Shown one piece after another: positions 61,465-64,000 of a stretch of 64,000 nucleotides of DNA. Both the position numbers and the translations under genes were made by a program. Source of the stretch: Micromonospora sonchi (GTDB taxonomy: Bacteria; Actinomycetota; Actinomycetes; Mycobacteriales; Micromonosporaceae); the NCBI RefSeq assembly GCF_014646235.1, contig NZ_BMNB01000005.1:62001-126000 (forward strand), written 5' to 3'. Below the pieces are notes generated by a model. It did no database searches. It was not told the DNA's origin and saw only the letters and a program-made list of their open reading frames with translations. Position 1 is the first letter of the stretch, and every line of letters starts with the position of its first letter.

Positions 61465-61893
61465 GTGTCCGAATCCTCCCTCGCGGAACTGCTCCGCGCC
61501 CGTGGGCTGCGGCTGACGGCGCAGCGACAGCTGATCCTTCAGGCGGTGCTGGACCTGGGGCACGCCACCCCCGAGCAGGTACACACGGCGGTACGCGAGG
61601 TGGCCGCCGGCGTCAACATCACCACCATCTACCGCACGCTGGAGCTGTTGGAGCGGCTCGGTCTGGTCACCCACACACATCTGTCGCACGGTTCGCCGAC
61701 CTATCACGCCGCCGGTGAGGACCAGCACGTCCACCTGGTGTGCCGGGAGTGCGGCGCGATCGACGAGATGGAGCCCGAGTTGCTGCGCCCGCTGGCCGAC
61801 CGGTTGGCGCGCGAGCAGGGCTTCCGGGTGGACATCGGCCACGTCTCCTTCTTCGGCCTGTGCGGACGTTGCGGAAACGGGGAGCAGGAATGA
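61465..61893 (+). CDS. Fur-family metal-responsive repressor
   Basis: The protein has 142 residues. The winged helix (LRLTAQRQLILQAVLDLGHA, ITTIYRTLELLERLGLVTH) is that of Fur/Zur; the dimer domain has QHVHLVCRECGAIDEM with Cys93 and Cys96 and a second pair Cys133 and Cys136 (GLCGRCG), forming the structural zinc site. Which metal it senses cannot be told. The start overlaps nothing upstream; the stop overlaps ygfZ by the ATGA quartet, so a Fur-YgfZ pair is coupled. Confidence 0.9.
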   Translation: MSESSLAELLRARGLRLTAQRQLILQAVLDLGHATPEQVHTAVREVAAGVNITTIYRTLELLERLGLVTHTHLSHGSPTYHAAGEDQHVHLVCRECGAIDEMEPELLRPLADRLAREQGFRVDIGHVSFFGLCGRCGNGEQE

Positions 61894-62999
61894 TCGACAT
61901 CGCGGGTGCGGTGGCCGTGGAAAACATCGACGAGGCCAGCCGCGATCAGCCGGAGCCGGCCCACGCGGCGGCCGGGGTGCGGGGTGTGGCGGCGCACTAC
62001 GGCGACCCGATGCGCGAGCAACGCCTGCTGGACACCGAGGTGGGCCTGGTGGACCGGTCCCACCGGGGCGTGGTCGCGGTGCCGGGCGCGGAGCGGATCT
62101 CCTGGCTGCACACCCTCACCACCCAGCACCTGGCCGAGCTGAGCCCCTGGCAGGGCACCGAGCTGCTGGTGCTCTCGCCGCACGGTCACCTGGAACAGCA
62201 CGCGATGGTCGCCGAGGACGGCGTCACCACCTGGCTGGACACCGAGCCGGGCGCGACCGAGGGCCTGCTGGGCTACCTGGAGAAGATGCGGTTCTTCAGC
62301 CAGGTGGAGCCCCGCGACGCCACCGCCGAGTACGCGGTGCTGTCGCTGGTCGGGCCGAAGGCGACCGAGGCGGTGGCGACGCTGGACGTGCCCGCCCTGG
62401 CCGAACCGGACGTGCTGGCGGTCCCCGGCCCCAAGTTCCGTGCCGGTGAGCTGCCGCCCCGGCCGACCGCCCGCTACGACGTGAAGCCGCTGCCGGTGGG
62501 CGGGTGGGCCCGGCGTGGGCCGCTGGGGATCGACCTCCTGGTGCCGCGGGCTGCCATGGAACAGACCGTGGCGCAGCTACGCGGCAACGGAGTGCCCGCG
62601 GTCGGGCTGTGGGCGTACGAGGCGGTGCGGGTGGCCGCCCGGCGGGCCCGGGTCGGTGTCGACACCGACCACCGGACGATTCCCGCCGAGGTGGGCCTGA
62701 TCGCCCCGGCCGTGCACCTGGACAAGGGCTGCTACCGGGGGCAGGAGACCGTCGCCCGGGTGCACAACATGGGCCGCCCGCCGCGCCGGCTGGTCCTGCT
62801 GCACCTGGACGGCGTCATGACCGACCAACTGCCGGCCGCCGGCACCCCGGTCACCCTCGACGGCCGGGCCGTCGGCTTCGTCGGCACCGCCGTGCACCAT
62901 CACGAACTGGGTCAAATCGCCCTCGCGGTGCTCAGGCGCTCCACCGCCGACGACGCACCGCTGCGCGTCGCCGACAGCGCCGCCGCCATTGACGTGTAA
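61890..62999 (+). CDS. ygfZ: YgfZ/GcvT-like folate-binding protein
   Basis: The protein has 369 residues. A GcvT-like fold (VGLVDRSHRGVVAVPGAERISWLHTL) with the YgfZ signature KGCYRGQETVARVHNMG holding the conserved cysteine, and the C-terminal beta domain, identify YgfZ. It supports the repair or assembly of iron-sulfur proteins and binds tetrahydrofolate, rather than acting as an aminomethyltransferase. ATG 61890 overlaps the Fur stop. The TAA stop is formed by the border of the following 54-bp repeat. Confidence 0.92.
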   Translation: MIDIAGAVAVENIDEASRDQPEPAHAAAGVRGVAAHYGDPMREQRLLDTEVGLVDRSHRGVVAVPGAERISWLHTLTTQHLAELSPWQGTELLVLSPHGHLEQHAMVAEDGVTTWLDTEPGATEGLLGYLEKMRFFSQVEPRDATAEYAVLSLVGPKATEAVATLDVPALAEPDVLAVPGPKFRAGELPPRPTARYDVKPLPVGGWARRGPLGIDLLVPRAAMEQTVAQLRGNGVPAVGLWAYEAVRVAARRARVGVDTDHRTIPAEVGLIAPAVHLDKGCYRGQETVARVHNMGRPPRRLVLLHLDGVMTDQLPAAGTPVTLDGRAVGFVGTAVHHHELGQIALAVLRRSTADDAPLRVADSAAAIDV

Positions 63000-63049
63000 G
63001 GAAGGGCCCCTTATTAACGCCTGCGGTAGAGGAAGGGCCCCTTCTTAAC
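62996..63049 (-). repeat. 54-bp paired GGGGCCC repeat (copy E)
   Basis: Reverse orientation, units at 62999-63018 and 63030-63049, spacer GCCTGCGGTAG. The border GTAAGG includes the stop codon of ygfZ (62997-62999). Confidence 0.95.
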
Positions 63050-63077
63050 ACCGGTGCCGGTGCCGGGGCGGCCGTTC

Positions 63078-63083
63078 TAGGAT
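63078..63083 (+). promoter_or_regulatory. -10 box TAGGAT for the BKACE gene (leaderless)
   Basis: TAGGAT ends seven bases before ATG 63091. It lies 29 bases after the 54-bp repeat, with no ribosome-binding site. Confidence 0.5.
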
Positions 63084-63090
63084 CGCCGGC

Positions 63091-63918
63091 ATGACAACAG
63101 GGACGTTGATCACGGTTGCCCCCACCGGCGCGGAGTCGGCCAAGACCGAGGTGTCGGCACTGCCGGTGACCCTTGACGAGCTACTGCTCACCGCGAAGGA
63201 GTGCGCGGCGCTGGGCGCCGCCGTGATCCACGTACACATCCGCGACGACGAGGCGCGCCCCACGCTCGACCAGGGCCGGCTGCGGGAGACCGTGGCGGCG
63301 CTGCGCGACAACACCGACCTGATCGTGCAGCTTTCCACCGGCGGAGCGGTCACCGACCCGGAGCGCGATCGCCTCGCCGTACTGGACGCTGCGCCGGACA
63401 TGGCCTCGTGCACCATGGGTACGGTCAACTTCGGCGACGACGTCTTCCTCAACCGCTGGGAGTTCATCGTCGACCTGCACACCCGGATGCAGGAGCGGGG
63501 CATCGTGCCGGAGTACGAGATCTTCGACCTCGGCCACCTGACCGCGTTGCAGCGCCTGCTCGGCCGGTACGGCCTGCCGCACGGCGGGCACGTGCACGTC
63601 GACTTCGTGATGGGCGTGCCGGGCGGCATGCCGGGCAGCACGGCGACCCTCGTCGCGGCCCAGCAGATGCTCCGCGACCTGCCGGAGGGCACCACCTTCT
63701 CGGCGACCGGCATCGGGCGTACGACCATCCCGGTGATGCTGGCCGCGCTCTCCGCCGGTGGCCACCTGCGGGTCGGCATGGAGGACACGGTGACGTACGC
63801 CAAGGGCCGCCCGGTGGAATCGAACATGCAACTGGTCGCGCGGGCCGTCGCCCTCGCCCAGCTCGCTCAGCGCCCGCCGCTGCACCCCACCGAGGCGCGT
63901 CAGCTGCTCGGTATGTGA
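63091..63918 (+). CDS. BKACE / 3-keto-5-aminohexanoate cleavage family enzyme
   Basis: The protein has 275 residues, a TIM-barrel of the DUF849 (BKACE) family. Zinc ligands are expected at His47 and His49 (VIHVHIRDDEARP); other family motifs are ASCTMGTVNFGDDVF and GLPHGGHVHVDFVMGVPGGM, with a late acidic residue in VGMEDTVTYAKG. These enzymes condense a beta-keto acid with acetyl-CoA. The exact keto acid cannot be told from sequence, and no kamA/kdd lysine-fermentation genes are seen. The remaining 82 bases of the window show no further gene. Confidence 0.9.
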   Translation: MTTGTLITVAPTGAESAKTEVSALPVTLDELLLTAKECAALGAAVIHVHIRDDEARPTLDQGRLRETVAALRDNTDLIVQLSTGGAVTDPERDRLAVLDAAPDMASCTMGTVNFGDDVFLNRWEFIVDLHTRMQERGIVPEYEIFDLGHLTALQRLLGRYGLPHGGHVHVDFVMGVPGGMPGSTATLVAAQQMLRDLPEGTTFSATGIGRTTIPVMLAALSAGGHLRVGMEDTVTYAKGRPVESNMQLVARAVALAQLAQRPPLHPTEARQLLGM

Positions 63919-64000
63919 GCCGGGTCTGCCTGGCAGCCGGTGACGCCCGGAGGTCGAGTCCCTGCCCACCCCGGCATCCGCACCGGTAACGTCCACTTTG

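Noticed and set aside
33320..63049. Reading the 54-bp elements as promoters
   Set aside because: TTAATAA resembles a -10 box, but orientation is not consistent with the adjacent gene starts, and most copies lie at gene ends.

Overview
The window is high-GC actinobacterial chromosome. Family content and gene order point to Micromonosporaceae, most likely Micromonospora or a close relative. The evidence is a Cvn conservon, mycothiol synthase, GlnR, a large share of leaderless transcripts, and intergenic copies of a paired GGGGCCC-centred 54-bp repeat that I associate with Micromonospora. The genus is an inference, because no rRNA gene is present. I see no tRNA, rRNA, CRISPR array, transposase or phage gene.

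Layout. 1-4.4 kb: the end of an ABC permease, a DUF3263 protein, a PP2C-like phosphatase, a GNAT enzyme, then damaged remnants of a gas-vesicle locus (gvpJ, gvpK) and of a GntR regulator. 4.4-5.0 kb: non-coding DNA with degenerate repeats. 5.0-13.4 kb: a Cdc48-like AAA ATPase and a five-gene conservon (membrane sensor, CvnA kinase-like, CvnB roadblock, CvnC DUF742, CvnD GTPase). 13.8-17.7 kb: an extracellular hydrolase fused to an ABC ATPase, plus its permease. 18-24.2 kb: DoxX, a SAM riboswitch ahead of threonine synthase, a candidate structured RNA, acetyltransferases, an orphan paaN and a broken nucleotidyltransferase. 24.4-27.8 kb: cold-shock protein, a membrane protein, and groEL behind two CIRCE operators. 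28-35 kb: a membrane-embedded subtilase, glpD, a lipoprotein and a GlcD-type oxidase. 35-45 kb: FUSC transporter, PrsW protease, a stand-alone GroES-like protein, AI-2E-type permease, DinG-like helicase, DUF402 and a PhoU-like/Pit phosphate pair.

45.7-63.9 kb: NUDIX, mshD, deacetylase, glnR, lmeA-like, a Cys-rich leader peptide with sulfurtransferase and sseC, a giant Kelch-subtilase, an orphan OmpR-type regulator, DsrE, nitrobindin, an aminotransferase IV, a Fur-family regulator, ygfZ and a BKACE enzyme. The set mshD-glnR-lmeA-cysA-sseC-nitrobindin-aminotransferase is recognisably the neighbourhood of Mycobacterium tuberculosis Rv0812-Rv0819, so this is conserved actinobacterial core interrupted by accessory genes.

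Regulation is unusually readable. There are CIRCE sites, a SAM-I riboswitch abutting the thrC ribosome-binding site, a cysteine leader, a CebR-like palindrome, and about twenty genes whose start codon lies 6-8 bases after a TANNNT -10 box (leaderless mRNAs). The observations most worth following up are the hydrolase-ABC fusion, the extra sensor in the conservon, the structured RNA before the acetyltransferase, and the 54-bp repeats that supply stop codons.
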